Part shown: positions 52,365 through 60,951 of the stretch, piece after piece | How positions within the stretch are numbered: the stretch's first letter is position 1 | How the letters are laid out: every line of letters begins with the position of its first letter | Assembly: GCA_964611645.1 (NCBI GenBank) | Contig: CAZTAO010000014.1 | Span: forward strand, 30,737 to 94,736 | Length of the DNA stretch: 64,000 nucleotides | Origin: CAZTAO01 sp964611645 | GTDB taxonomy: Bacteria > Armatimonadota > UBA5829 | Reading direction: 5' to 3' | The notes under the pieces: generated by a model | Seen by the model: the letters and a program-made list of their open reading frames with translations, nothing else | Databases searched by the model: none | What the model was told of the DNA's origin: nothing | Made by a program: the position numbers and the translations under genes

Positions 52365-52470
52365 ACCCTCACCCCAGCCCTCTCCCACGGGCCGCGGGAG
52401 AGGGAGTAGCAGTCGCGCATCGCTGCGGTAATACCCTCGCCCGCCGCAGTGGGAGAGGGGAGGGTGAGGG
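52365..52470. repeat. Large ACCCTCACCCC/GGGTGAGGG inverted repeat
   Basis: ACCCTCACCCCAGCCCTCTC on the left and GAGAGGGGAGGGTGAGGG on the right are near-complements enclosing a second hairpin (CTCCCACGGGCCGCGGGAGA) and a GCAGTCGCGC core. It is the largest member of the CTCTCCC family and separates the two GH36 genes. Confidence 0.75.
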
Positions 52471-52507
52471 AACCTTCCACGCCTGGATATCCAACTGCGT
52501 TACGCTA

Positions 52508-54646
52508 TCACGCGACCCAAGTCAGCTTGAACAACCTCGCCGACCACGGCGTCTCCAGTCCGACGCTCAGCGTAGACGAGGTCTGCTCGAAGCCGAAGCT
52601 GCATGGCAGGTCGGCCGGGTATATCTGCTCCACCTTTACCTGCTTCCCGGCAAACTCGGGCAGGGGGATGGCGAAGCTGTCGGGCGTATCACTGCCTTCG
52701 AATCTCCACACCGCCAGCAGCGCTTCCGGCTTGGTCTCGTGCTTCATTCCCAGGGATGCCCACTTCGCGCGGTCGCCCATGGTGAACATACCGGTCGGCC
52801 AGAACGGGACCATCTCGGGAATCTCTTTCCGGTAGCCCTTGTAGAGTTCGATGGCCTGGGTGACGTATTTCTGCTTCTCCGCCGGCAAGTCGGCGACTCG
52901 CCCGCTGAGGTGGATCCGGCACAGCAGGGAGTTGATCATATTGAAGGCCACTGCCTCTTCTGTGGCATCCACCAGGGGGTAGGACCACACGGCCAACTGC
53001 TCCGGCAAAGAGGCCGCCATGCACCCGGAGACTATGGGTGGGTAGTAGCGGTAGTCGGTCTGGTCGCTGGAGCTTTGTATCTGGCATCGGGACAGGGTGG
53101 CATAGTCCATCCTCGACCCGCCCGAAGCGCAGTTTTCCATTATCAGCTTGGGATGCCTCTGGGCCATGGTGTCCAGCCAGTCCAGGAACGCCCGGCAGTG
53201 CTGCAGGAGGCCGTCACCGAAGGAGTCCGCGTCGGTCTCGGTGCCCATTCTGGCGGTCACGTTGTAGTCGTTCTTGATGTAGCCGACTCCGAAGTCCCGC
53301 ACCAGCCTGTCCACCACCTCATCCGCGTGGGCGATGACCTCGGGGTTGCGGAAGTCCAGAATGTACCTGCCGCTGTCGATCACCCTCTTGCCGTGGCGCA
53401 TCATGAACCAGGAGTCCGGCTTGTCCTTCATCGGCCCCTTGACTCCCACAACCTCGATCTCAAACCACATCCCCGGAATCATTCCGTGGGCATGGATAGA
53501 GTCGGTTATCTCCTTGAAGCCGTTGGGGAAGCGCTCGTTGTTGGGCTGCCAGACGCCCACAGTCGGCCACCAGTCTTCTCCCGGGTCCGCGTACCAACCG
53601 GCGTCTATCATGAATATCTCGCACCCGACCTTCGCCGCCGCCTCGATCAGCGGAAGCTCTTTCTCGGTTGTGGGGTCGGCGGCGAGGCAGTTCATGTAAT
53701 CATTGAATATGACCGGCAGGTCTGTGTTGTCCCAATGGGGCTTGAGGCAGGAGGTGCGCCTATGGCCGGTGAGACACTGTATCGCTTCCTGGTAGTCGCC
53801 TTCGGTAACTCCCACGGCGACCGGCACGGTCTCGAACGTCTCGCCCGGTTTCAGGTTCTTCCACCAGTGGCTGTGCTCTTCTTCGGGGCCGCCGACCGCG
53901 AGGTAGAGCGCCCCCTGGTTGGCGCGGCCTATCTCCCAGTGCCAGGAGCCGTTGTGTTCGATCTGCCAGAACCAGGTCATGCCCAGTTCCAGGTCTTCCA
54001 GTAGGCCCATCGGCAGATATCCGACCGATGAGAACGAGCTTGTCTGCGACACGCTGATGCCGGACATGCCATAGTCGCTGGGGCTGTGTCGGTGGAGGCC
54101 GAAGCTCCCGACCGGCCCGCTCTGCCACTGCCCTTCCTGGCACCAGTGGGAGTAGGGGATGTGCAGTTTCAGCTTCTCCGACCAATCCTTCGCCCCGCCA
54201 AGCCCGATCCCCTGCACCACTGCCGAGAACACGTGCTCCAGCCCGACTGCTTCCTTGCCCGAGTTCTTCACGCCAACCCATTTCCGGATCACAGGCTGGC
54301 CGGTTATGAGTTCGTAGTTCGACTTCACCTCCAGCCCCAGAACAGGGTCGGTGTAGTTGAGGGTCACCACGCGGTTCTTGGCCTTTTTGGTTTCGGTCAT
54401 GCCCTTGAACAACAGCCGCTTGCCCGGGTTGCCGCCGACCAACCGCACGCCGTGGTGCTCATCAAGGTCTTCGCCGGTGCAGTGCATCTCGGTCTCCACC
54501 AAGCTCGCCAGCTTCTCGGTAGTGGAAGCCAACGCCCGCACCTTTGCCGCTATACGGGAGGGAAACATCCCCGCCTCCCGCAAAGTCTCCCCGTCCAGAT
54601 ACAGAACAACCTCAAGCCCTTCGTGGGCGATAATAATCTCTTCCAT
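52508..54646 (-). CDS. GH36-like alpha-galactosidase family protein (tandem paralogue)
   Basis: 712 aa from ATG 54646, with AAAGGA upstream. It is a clear tandem duplicate of the gene at 50134, with most blocks shared: HHGVRLVGGNPGKRLLFKG, WFWQIEHNGSWHWEIG and EIFMIDAGWYADPGEDWWP. The nucleophile is D460 (YIKNDYN), and the acid/base is in SSSDQTDYRYYPP. Unlike the first copy, the C-terminal region runs GMFTMGDRAKWASLGMKHET with no repeat-derived insert, so it serves as an uninterrupted reference. No signal peptide, so it acts on imported oligosaccharides. No regulator or transporter gene lies next to it. Confidence 0.9.
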   Translation of the reverse strand: MEEIIIAHEGLEVVLYLDGETLREAGMFPSRIAAKVRALASTTEKLASLVETEMHCTGEDLDEHHGVRLVGGNPGKRLLFKGMTETKKAKNRVVTLNYTDPVLGLEVKSNYELITGQPVIRKWVGVKNSGKEAVGLEHVFSAVVQGIGLGGAKDWSEKLKLHIPYSHWCQEGQWQSGPVGSFGLHRHSPSDYGMSGISVSQTSSFSSVGYLPMGLLEDLELGMTWFWQIEHNGSWHWEIGRANQGALYLAVGGPEEEHSHWWKNLKPGETFETVPVAVGVTEGDYQEAIQCLTGHRRTSCLKPHWDNTDLPVIFNDYMNCLAADPTTEKELPLIEAAAKVGCEIFMIDAGWYADPGEDWWPTVGVWQPNNERFPNGFKEITDSIHAHGMIPGMWFEIEVVGVKGPMKDKPDSWFMMRHGKRVIDSGRYILDFRNPEVIAHADEVVDRLVRDFGVGYIKNDYNVTARMGTETDADSFGDGLLQHCRAFLDWLDTMAQRHPKLIMENCASGGSRMDYATLSRCQIQSSSDQTDYRYYPPIVSGCMAASLPEQLAVWSYPLVDATEEAVAFNMINSLLCRIHLSGRVADLPAEKQKYVTQAIELYKGYRKEIPEMVPFWPTGMFTMGDRAKWASLGMKHETKPEALLAVWRFEGSDTPDSFAIPLPEFAGKQVKVEQIYPADLPCSFGFEQTSSTLSVGLETPWSARLFKLTWVA

Positions 54647-54750
54647 CAAAAGATCCTTTCAAATCCAAAATCGCGGCCACCGCCGCAGACGATTGCATTC
54701 ACTCTATTCGTATACCACGTACCGGGGTCAGAATCCTCCTTGGCAACACG

Positions 54751-54780
54751 AGCGGAAAGAGGAAAGTGGAAAGCAGAGCA
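54751..54780. repeat. GGAAAG-type tandem repeat (non-coding copy)
   Basis: AGCGGAAAGAGGAAAGTGGA followed by AAGCAGAGCA is a degenerate GGAAAGN array of the type found inside the radical SAM gene at 30699. The 293-base gap 54650-54942 also holds a half copy of the GTCATTCCGA repeat (54808-54830) and the terminator at 54885. Confidence 0.55.
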
Positions 54781-54807
54781 ACGCAGGGCAGAGGTTGGAG
54801 AGCAGTT

Positions 54808-54830
54808 GTCATTCCGACGAAGGAGGAATC
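54808..54830. repeat. Half copy of the GTCATTCCGA repeat
   Basis: GTCATTCCGACGAAGGAGG followed by AATC matches one arm of the family at 34496 and 62578. No second arm is nearby. Confidence 0.6.
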
Positions 54831-54884
54831 AACCCAGGGCTCGCTGGAGCTGTTCTGAGAACCCGTCTCCAAACCAACGTACGC

Positions 54885-54918
54885 AAAACAGCCCTCCCCC
54901 GATCAGAAGGGAGGGCTG
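54885..54918 (-). terminator. Intrinsic terminator of the prepilin-like gene
   Basis: On the minus strand a perfect 10-base stem CAGCCCTCCC / GGGAGGGCTG with a 10-base loop is followed by four Ts (54888-54885). It lies 25 bases after the stop of the gene at 54943. Confidence 0.75.
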
Positions 54919-54942
54919 CGTATTGTTGCTGTAGACTATATC

Positions 54943-55599
54943 CTACGGGTTCCAGGATGGGTTGCAACTGATCCCCTGCTCGGGCCAGTCGGATGCCCAT
55001 GCCGCAGTGGGCATGCTTGACCAGTTGTACCACTTCACGTGGCCGTCGCAGAAACCGATGTTACCACCTTCGCCGTGAACTCCACCGACGCCAGCTACGT
55101 AGTGCTGGGGCTTGTAGAAGCCCAACGCGTTCTGCAGATGGGCGTTGACGGCATTGGTTTCGATTATGTTCAGAACGGAAGCAGGCGCCTTGATGAGGGC
55201 CAGCATTGTGGCTTCCATGGTTGGGAGATTGCGGAACTCTCCCCATGCGGCGTTGGGATAACCGGTGCCCCACTTGTGGATTCCCGTAACAACCGACTTA
55301 GTGTTGGGGCACCTGAGCGCCTGGGCGCTCTTCATATACGGCTCCAACACAAACATAACACCGTAGGGAGCCGGCGGCTGAACGCCGTACGCGCAGCAAC
55401 CATGCATCGGGAAAGTCTCGTCATAGTCCTGCACATACTGCATAACAGCCAACCCCACTTGCTTGAAGTTGCTGGTACAGGTGGCCTGTCGGGCCTTCTC
55501 GCGCGCTTTCGCAAAAACGGGGAAAAGAATGGCAGCCAATATTGCGATAATCGCAATGACCACCAAGAGTTCGATAAGCGTAAATCCTCGTCTTTTCAA
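54943..55599 (-). CDS. DUF1559-type prepilin-like protein
   Basis: 218 aa. The TTG start has AAAGGA upstream. A canonical type IV prepilin leader is present: MKRRGFTLIELLVVIAIIAI, so it would be cut after the Gly by a prepilin peptidase and N-methylated. The helix continues into FPVFAKAREKARQATC. The rest has CTSNFKQVGLAVMQYVQDYD and, near the C-terminus, the H-x9-DG-like block NIGFCDGHVKWYN typical of DUF1559 proteins. It is probably a secretion or pilus-type surface subunit. An own promoter and terminator mark it as a separate unit, but three relatives with divergent leaders lie just upstream on the same strand. Confidence 0.92.
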   Translation of the reverse strand: MKRRGFTLIELLVVIAIIAILAAILFPVFAKAREKARQATCTSNFKQVGLAVMQYVQDYDETFPMHGCCAYGVQPPAPYGVMFVLEPYMKSAQALRCPNTKSVVTGIHKWGTGYPNAAWGEFRNLPTMEATMLALIKAPASVLNIIETNAVNAHLQNALGFYKPQHYVAGVGGVHGEGGNIGFCDGHVKWYNWSSMPTAAWASDWPEQGISCNPSWNP

Positions 55600-55650
55600 T
55601 TATTTGGGTCCTTTCGGTCTTGCTCAATAGAGGCAATTGCCTCAGGCTAT

Positions 55651-55680
55651 ATACTAACAGACTACCCCACCGGTGTGCAA
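55651..55680 (-). promoter_or_regulatory. Probable promoter of the prepilin-like gene, next to a 14-base palindrome
   Basis: On the minus strand TTGCAC (55680-55675) and TAGTAT (55656-55651) are 18 bases apart. Just downstream, GAGGCAATTGCCTC (55643-55630) is a perfect palindrome that could bind a regulator. The rest of the gap to 55795 shows nothing else. Confidence 0.4.
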
Positions 55681-55794
55681 AGTTCCATCGCGTGAGTTCA
55701 GTGTTGCGGGAACAATGTGCCGCTAGTGCTGAGTAGGTCCGCAGACCGTATCGAAGCACGGCTAGTGGAGCGCGCTGCGAAGGGCTGCGGTTAC

Positions 55795-56526
55795 TCAGGG
55801 ACGCGGATCTGCATCCTTGCGGACGCTGAACTTGTAAGGCTCGATGTCATAGTATTTGCCTGGGCCGGGGCCTGGGCCGCTCCACACCAGACCTGCTGTT
55901 CTGTACCACTTCACATGCCCATCGCCGAAGCAGAAGCTGCCGCCATCGGAGTGTGGCATTGGGGCGGCGGGGTCATCCCCCATCCAGGCCTGAGTGAAGT
56001 ACCCCCGGCACTGGCCTTTGATCTCGTCGGCGCCGGACTCGTATACCGCTATGACGGTTGCCGGGCTTTTGACTTGGGCCATAGTTGCGGGCTTGGAGTC
56101 GGGAACACCCCGGCCATTGCGGCAGCCGAAGAGCCAGATGCTGTCGGCGCGGCCCGAGTAGCACGCGGCAATGTAGTCGTGGCTCATCCCCGCCGAGGCT
56201 CCCAAAGGCCCCTTCTTCTGAGTCGGACAATGGAACACCGAGGCGCTCTTTATGTACGGCTGCAGAATGTAGCTCCAATAAGACTCCCACCCGTCCTTCT
56301 TCGCCAGCCCCACTCTCGGGTCGACGAACGGATAATGCTCGTCGTAGTCCTGGACGTATTGCATCATCGCCAAGCCGATCTGCTTCATGTTGGAGGTGCA
56401 GCGAGCTTGGCGTGTATTCCCGCCATGGCTTGGGGTAAACACAGGCCACAGCACAACAGCCACCACGATGATGATCACAACTATCAACAGCAAGTGAACA
56501 GTAGTAATTCCCGCGCGCGGTCTCAT
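55795..56526 (-). CDS. DUF1559-like protein with degenerate prepilin leader
   Basis: 243 aa. ATG with GGAGG upstream, overlapping the stop of the previous gene (ATGA). The leader MRPRAGITTVHLLLIVVIII keeps the basic head and Gly but lacks the FTLIE motif, so processing by a prepilin peptidase is doubtful. The family body is still clear: CTSNMKQIGLAMMQYVQDYD, a conserved Tyr/Trp/Cys pattern (YILQPYIKSASVFHCPT) and GSFCFGDGHVKWYRTAG near the end. It is membrane-anchored by one helix with the body outside. It forms an operon with the genes at 56523, 57187 and 60952. Confidence 0.85.
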   Translation of the reverse strand: MRPRAGITTVHLLLIVVIIIVVAVVLWPVFTPSHGGNTRQARCTSNMKQIGLAMMQYVQDYDEHYPFVDPRVGLAKKDGWESYWSYILQPYIKSASVFHCPTQKKGPLGASAGMSHDYIAACYSGRADSIWLFGCRNGRGVPDSKPATMAQVKSPATVIAVYESGADEIKGQCRGYFTQAWMGDDPAAPMPHSDGGSFCFGDGHVKWYRTAGLVWSGPGPGPGKYYDIEPYKFSVRKDADPRP

Positions 56527-57176
56527 TCTGATGGTCCTCCTCTCTTGGTTGGTGGCAGAGGCGGACCCATGTCCGAAGGCAGCGGGTAGCGTGGGCCAGA
56601 CTTCACAGCGCTGTCCCCGAAGACGTAGATCATCCCTTTCGGATGGCGCTTGACGGCTATCTCAGGGCCACCGACAGTGTTCCAGTCGCCGACAGCGTCA
56701 AACAGCATAGACATATTGGACTCGGGGATGTCGGGCATATCGCGATTCCAGGCATACCCACAACGCTGCTGGGGCGCACTCGGACACTGGTACACGCCTA
56801 CACCTTTGAGATAGACGCGAATCGCGTCGCACCAAGTCGCCTTCGGCGGGTACCTCCAATCGTAATCTTGAGTGTACACCGCGACGGCATAGCCAAGCTG
56901 TTTGGCGTTGCTTATGCAGGTGCTCTGCCGTCTCTCCTGGAGCACATTATTGACGTGCCACCGTACCGGGATGATCAGAGCGCACAGGATGAGTCCCGTA
57001 ACCGCATACTCCCAGCCGCCAAGCAGTCGCTTGTTCCTGGCAATCTGCACCAGTGCGATTACGCCAATCAGGATTGCGAAGATGCCTGTTATCGGGCCGA
57101 AAGTGACCGTCATTATGCCCAGAACCATTGAGGCTATTGCCAACAGGCTGGTTCTGGGTCTCTTGTCATCGCTCAT
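56523..57176 (-). CDS. DUF4190-like membrane protein with DUF1559-type C-terminal domain
   Basis: 217 aa from ATG 57176 (AGGGG upstream); a longer frame starts inside the GH2 gene end. The N-terminal half has two helices with an intervening Gly/Pro loop (TSLLAIASMVLGIMTVTFGP and YAVTGLILCALIIPV), as in DUF4190 proteins. The C-terminal half is a shortened DUF1559-type domain (CISNAKQLGYAVAVYTQDYD, KGVGVYQCPSAPQQRCGYAW, and a modified GMIYVFGDSAVKSG in place of FCDGHVKW). The combination is unusual. The gene lies 10 bases after the GH2 gene and overlaps the next start by four bases. Confidence 0.8.
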   Translation of the reverse strand: MSDDKRPRTSLLAIASMVLGIMTVTFGPITGIFAILIGVIALVQIARNKRLLGGWEYAVTGLILCALIIPVRWHVNNVLQERRQSTCISNAKQLGYAVAVYTQDYDWRYPPKATWCDAIRVYLKGVGVYQCPSAPQQRCGYAWNRDMPDIPESNMSMLFDAVGDWNTVGGPEIAVKRHPKGMIYVFGDSAVKSGPRYPLPSDMGPPLPPTKRGGPSE

Positions 57177-57186
57177 TGAGCTGCCC

Positions 57187-60100
57187 CTACTTTCCCAAGT
57201 TGGCAACCAGAAGTGTCACATATCGTTTGAGACCATCGGCAAACGGTGTCTTGTTCCCCCAGGCAGGCGGCTGGGTTTCGTAGGCTGCTTCCCACCTTGT
57301 CTGGTCTATTACTATCCATCCTTTGCCGACCGGTATCTTCACCAGCCCGGAGCCGCGCGAGTCGACCGGCTTGTCCTCGTAGCTGCGCATCTCGGTGCGG
57401 TACAGGGATGTCATCGAGGCGGTTGGCTTGATCAGATAACTGTAGACCGGCGTGCCGACATACTTCTCCGGCACATACGCGAACTGCTCCTTGCGCCTCT
57501 CCCAGTACAGTTCCTCGTTACTGATGCCGGAGGTGAGTGGATCGCGGACATCTTGCACCGGGCGCTTTGTCTTGTCATCCGGGACCAGTTCCAGAGGCTC
57601 AGGGAAGAGGCCGCTGAATGCGGCGAGAGTGTTCGGAGAAAGACCCTTCACCAGCACGGTACCGCCCTGCTGAGCGAACTGCCGCAGTGCATCCGCATGG
57701 CCAACGACGCCTGTCTCGTCGACTATGACAGCCTTGAACAAATCCAGACGAGCGTTTTTGAGCCATACCATGGGCACATTCGTGCTCAACAGAAGCGTCC
57801 TGACACTAGATTGGTCAGTCATCACATAGACTGGAACAGTAGTACGGTAAGCCGGGGCGCATGCGTAGTTGAGGATGTTGCGCAGGAGCCGTCTTGCGCC
57901 GGGGTGGACGTCCGCCTTGCCGACTACATCCAACTGGCACAGCACCCAGCTTCCCTTACCATTGCCGCGGAAATCCGTCGCGTCGCTAGTTACCTCTACC
58001 ATTGGGGCATAGTTAAGGCCCGAACCACTAGGACCTCCGGCATCGATAACAGGGATGACATTGCGGGCTGTGGACTTGTAATAGGAATCATTTGCAACCA
58101 CGTGAGAGGGCGACCACAGGCGGAGTAGCGAGTCATCTAGGTCCACAAGCAGGGGGTTGGCCCAGTCGCGAGCGAAACAGTAGGTGTGCCGGACGCCCTC
58201 GTTGCGTCCAAACTTCACCGGCAGCCAGCCTAACCCAACCTTACCGCTCTGATGCAGCATGATCACCTTGCCACCAGACGCCACGAGTGTGGCTAACCCC
58301 TCTATCGCGCCATGAGGTTCAGAGGGCAAGTCCTCTCCGATGATAAGTCCCGACAGTCCGGTGAGGGAAGTGGAGGTAAGTGACTCAATGGGCTTCAGCC
58401 CCGTCACTCCCAACTCCGCCAGAGCTTTGGATGTCTTTCCTTCAGGATCGTAGAGGCCGACATTGGCAGGAACCGTCAGTTCATCCGCCGGGTACACCGT
58501 ATACTTGTGCTCCTCTGAGAACAACTCGCCCTGCTTGCCCGTGAGCCTGGTCCGCAGGACCAGCTTCGTTGGCGCGCTTACCTCGGGAGCTTTCCACGTT
58601 GCTCGCAACGTGCGCCTGTCGCCCGCGTCCAACCTGTACGATCTCGCTCCCCGCGCGATGGGCTTGCCGGAACCCTCCTCAGCCACTTCCCAGGAGAGCT
58701 TGAGGTTGTCGGGCACGAGGGCGTCGTGGAAGATGGTGATGTCGCGGTTGATCGTGTGGCCTGCCAGGAAGCAGTCGTCCCATGGCTCCACGAATGTCCG
58801 CACCGGCTTCATCGACGCCCGCACCTCCGGCCCACCCGTCGCGCCGCAGTCCGGTGATACCCGAATAACTCCGGTCTTGCGATAGCCGTGGACGTATGCC
58901 CCGCCTATCATTGCGTCAAGCTCCTGGAACCGCGCGGAGCCGGCGTAGCCGAAGTTCTCGCGGTAGGCCGAGTCTCCCATGAATGTCGCGAAATCGTGGG
59001 GCGGGAATGTGGTGTATAACTGCCCCTCTTCGCCGACCACCACAGGCCGGTCGCCTTTCCACACGAATGTAGGGGTCTGGCCGTTGTCCGATTCGGTCCT
59101 CACGCCCGGCTTGAGCCAATAGGTGGAGTTGGGGAAGTCTGTGTGCCTGTACCAGTCGCGGGGGTAGTGTAGGTCGACCATCTCGGCAGTCTCATCCATC
59201 CCTCCTTCGTATATGATCGGGCGAGTGGGGTCGACATCTTTCATCGCCGCGATGACCCGCTTGCAGCCTCCGATGTAGTCTTTCAGGGGCACATTCGCCG
59301 CCCCGGCGGCGTGAATGACCTCGTTGCCGGCGCTCCAGTAGATGATGGAGGGGCTGTTGCGGTCTCTGATAGCCAGGTCCTGGTTGTGGCGGATGGTGTT
59401 GCGCCAGAAGCGGGGGTCTTTGAAGTCGTAGAAGACGGTGCTGACGAATGAACTCTCCGGCTCCAGGCAGAACCCCATCTCATCCGCCACCTCCGAATAC
59501 CACGCGGCCCTGGGCTGGATGTGGAGCCTCATAAGGAACGGGCTGACGTAGTCCCGTTTCTCCCACCACCAGTTGATGACATCGCGGTTTGGGTGCCGCT
59601 GGCCGGGACCTTCTCCGGCGGAGGTCATGCCGAATGGGCGGAAGATGCGCTCGTTCAAGAGAAGGTCCGTGCCTGCTATGCGCACTTCCCTGAAGCCGAA
59701 GCGAACGCTCATTTCATCCCGGATGGAACCGTCGACGGCCAACTGCGCGCGGAGGCGATAGAGATGCGGGTCGTGCGGCCACCAGAGCCTTGGGGTGTCC
59801 CACTTCCTTACCGTCTCAACCATCCGCCGCTCGCCGGGCTGGAGGATCACCGATTCGGCGGTCATGCTCTGCGCCCTGCGGCCTTCATCTTCGACTGAGT
59901 ATCGAAGCCGGGCCGTCGCGGGAACGGGGCCGGAGTTCACCACCCACGCCCGCACCTTCAACTCGCCGTTCTTTGTCGACGGCATAGCGAACACATCTTC
60001 AACGTACACCGGCGAGTGCGAGATAAGGTAGACCCCCTCCCAGATTCCGGGCACTCCGCCGGTGCCGACTGATGGGGTGATCATGTTGTAGCTCATATCC

Positions 60101-60930
60101 TTGGAGAAGTCGGCGTAGGTCGTGGACATATCGCCCACGGCTATCTCCAGCACGTTGACCTCACCGGGCCTCCAATACTTGGAGAGTTCGTAGTAAGACG
60201 GTGTGAGAGCAACCATATGCTCGCCAAGCTTGTGGCCGTTGAGATACACGTGGGAGTTGTAGTCCGCCTGCATAAGTTTGAGGGTTATACTGCCGGTTTC
60301 GACTCCGCTCAACCGGCGTCCTTCGTTGGTTGAGCGGAGTCGAAACCACGGCCGGACGGGTATCTCCTGCCGGAACCACGTCCAGTGGCTTTTACCGCTC
60401 CACTCGGGTTTGAGCGGGAATGTGGTGGGTTCCCAGGTTCCCTGCGGAGGGTATGATGGGCCTGCGTGGGGGGACTCCGCGGGGACGAGCTTCTGCCAGG
60501 GGCCGCTGTCTATGCGTTGGATGCGCCTCTCGCCGGACTCAAGAAAGTCTACATCGGCGTATTCATAGGACTTGTTCCACTCGCCTGCTCCAAACCTCCA
60601 GCGCAGGTCTGCCCGGAAGCGCTTGGAGTCGGCTGCCGGGAATGCGCCCAGTTCCAGAGTCTGCTTGCCGGGCGCGACCTTGAGGTTCTTCTCTATTGAA
60701 AAGACTGGCTTCTGAAAGAAATCCACAACCGTTAGCTGCAGTTGGGCGTCTTGCTCACTGCCGGTCGGGTTGTCGAGAGCAACTGAGACTGTGCCCGCTG
60801 CCCCCGGGCTGGAGGAAACTGAGATTCGTGGAACGGCTGTCGGCTTGAGAGGCTCCTGGGCTGCTGCAGTCAATGCGAAGAGCAGTGACAGGACGACTGT
60901 TGCGAGTGCGGTGGTAATATGCTTTTCCAT
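57187..60930 (-). CDS. Secreted GH2-type glycosidase with an in-frame palindromic insert
   Basis: 1,247 aa. ATG with GGAG upstream; signal peptide MEKHITTALATVVLSLLFAL to about residue 24. Domains: an extra N-terminal beta-domain (25-130), the GH2 jelly-roll (to about 310, with YNSHVYLNGHKLGEHM), an Ig-like domain and the catalytic barrel. The acid/base Glu E537 lies in IIYWSAGNEVIHA, and the nucleophile Glu (E634 or E635) in VVVGEEGQLYT. More than 500 residues of additional C-terminal domains follow. Residues 195-212 (WFRLRSTNEGRRLSGVET) are encoded by a complete 53-base palindrome and lie between two jelly-roll strands. Beta-galactosidase/mannosidase/glucuronidase type; the exact substrate is unknown. 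Confidence 0.85.
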   Translation of the reverse strand: MEKHITTALATVVLSLLFALTAAAQEPLKPTAVPRISVSSSPGAAGTVSVALDNPTGSEQDAQLQLTVVDFFQKPVFSIEKNLKVAPGKQTLELGAFPAADSKRFRADLRWRFGAGEWNKSYEYADVDFLESGERRIQRIDSGPWQKLVPAESPHAGPSYPPQGTWEPTTFPLKPEWSGKSHWTWFRQEIPVRPWFRLRSTNEGRRLSGVETGSITLKLMQADYNSHVYLNGHKLGEHMVALTPSYYELSKYWRPGEVNVLEIAVGDMSTTYADFSKDMSYNMITPSVGTGGVPGIWEGVYLISHSPVYVEDVFAMPSTKNGELKVRAWVVNSGPVPATARLRYSVEDEGRRAQSMTAESVILQPGERRMVETVRKWDTPRLWWPHDPHLYRLRAQLAVDGSIRDEMSVRFGFREVRIAGTDLLLNERIFRPFGMTSAGEGPGQRHPNRDVINWWWEKRDYVSPFLMRLHIQPRAAWYSEVADEMGFCLEPESSFVSTVFYDFKDPRFWRNTIRHNQDLAIRDRNSPSIIYWSAGNEVIHAAGAANVPLKDYIGGCKRVIAAMKDVDPTRPIIYEGGMDETAEMVDLHYPRDWYRHTDFPNSTYWLKPGVRTESDNGQTPTFVWKGDRPVVVGEEGQLYTTFPPHDFATFMGDSAYRENFGYAGSARFQELDAMIGGAYVHGYRKTGVIRVSPDCGATGGPEVRASMKPVRTFVEPWDDCFLAGHTINRDITIFHDALVPDNLKLSWEVAEEGSGKPIARGARSYRLDAGDRRTLRATWKAPEVSAPTKLVLRTRLTGKQGELFSEEHKYTVYPADELTVPANVGLYDPEGKTSKALAELGVTGLKPIESLTSTSLTGLSGLIIGEDLPSEPHGAIEGLATLVASGGKVIMLHQSGKVGLGWLPVKFGRNEGVRHTYCFARDWANPLLVDLDDSLLRLWSPSHVVANDSYYKSTARNVIPVIDAGGPSGSGLNYAPMVEVTSDATDFRGNGKGSWVLCQLDVVGKADVHPGARRLLRNILNYACAPAYRTTVPVYVMTDQSSVRTLLLSTNVPMVWLKNARLDLFKAVIVDETGVVGHADALRQFAQQGGTVLVKGLSPNTLAAFSGLFPEPLELVPDDKTKRPVQDVRDPLTSGISNEELYWERRKEQFAYVPEKYVGTPVYSYLIKPTASMTSLYRTEMRSYEDKPVDSRGSGLVKIPVGKGWIVIDQTRWEAAYETQPPAWGNKTPFADGLKRYVTLLVANLGK
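60295..60347. repeat. Perfect GGTTTCGACTCCGCTCAACC palindrome inside the GH2 gene
   Basis: Arms GGTTTCGACTCCGCTCAACC (60295-60314) and GGTTGAGCGGAGTCGAAACC (60328-60347) are perfect 20-base complements with a 13-base loop. The element lies wholly within the GH2 reading frame and leaves it open. The same arms occur at 37906-37956, and one arm at 50392-50415. Confidence 0.95.
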
Positions 60931-60951
60931 TTTGTGCTCCGGATTGCCGGA

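Noticed and set aside
52739..54004. 421-codon plus-strand frame opposite the second GH36 gene
   Set aside because: Same reason; it is matched by a similar shadow in the first GH36 gene, as expected for duplicates.
54885..54918. Treating the terminator stem as another dispersed repeat only
   Set aside because: The perfect stem is followed by Ts directly behind the prepilin-like gene, so a terminator role is the simplest reading, even though a similar C/G hairpin occurs at 38706.
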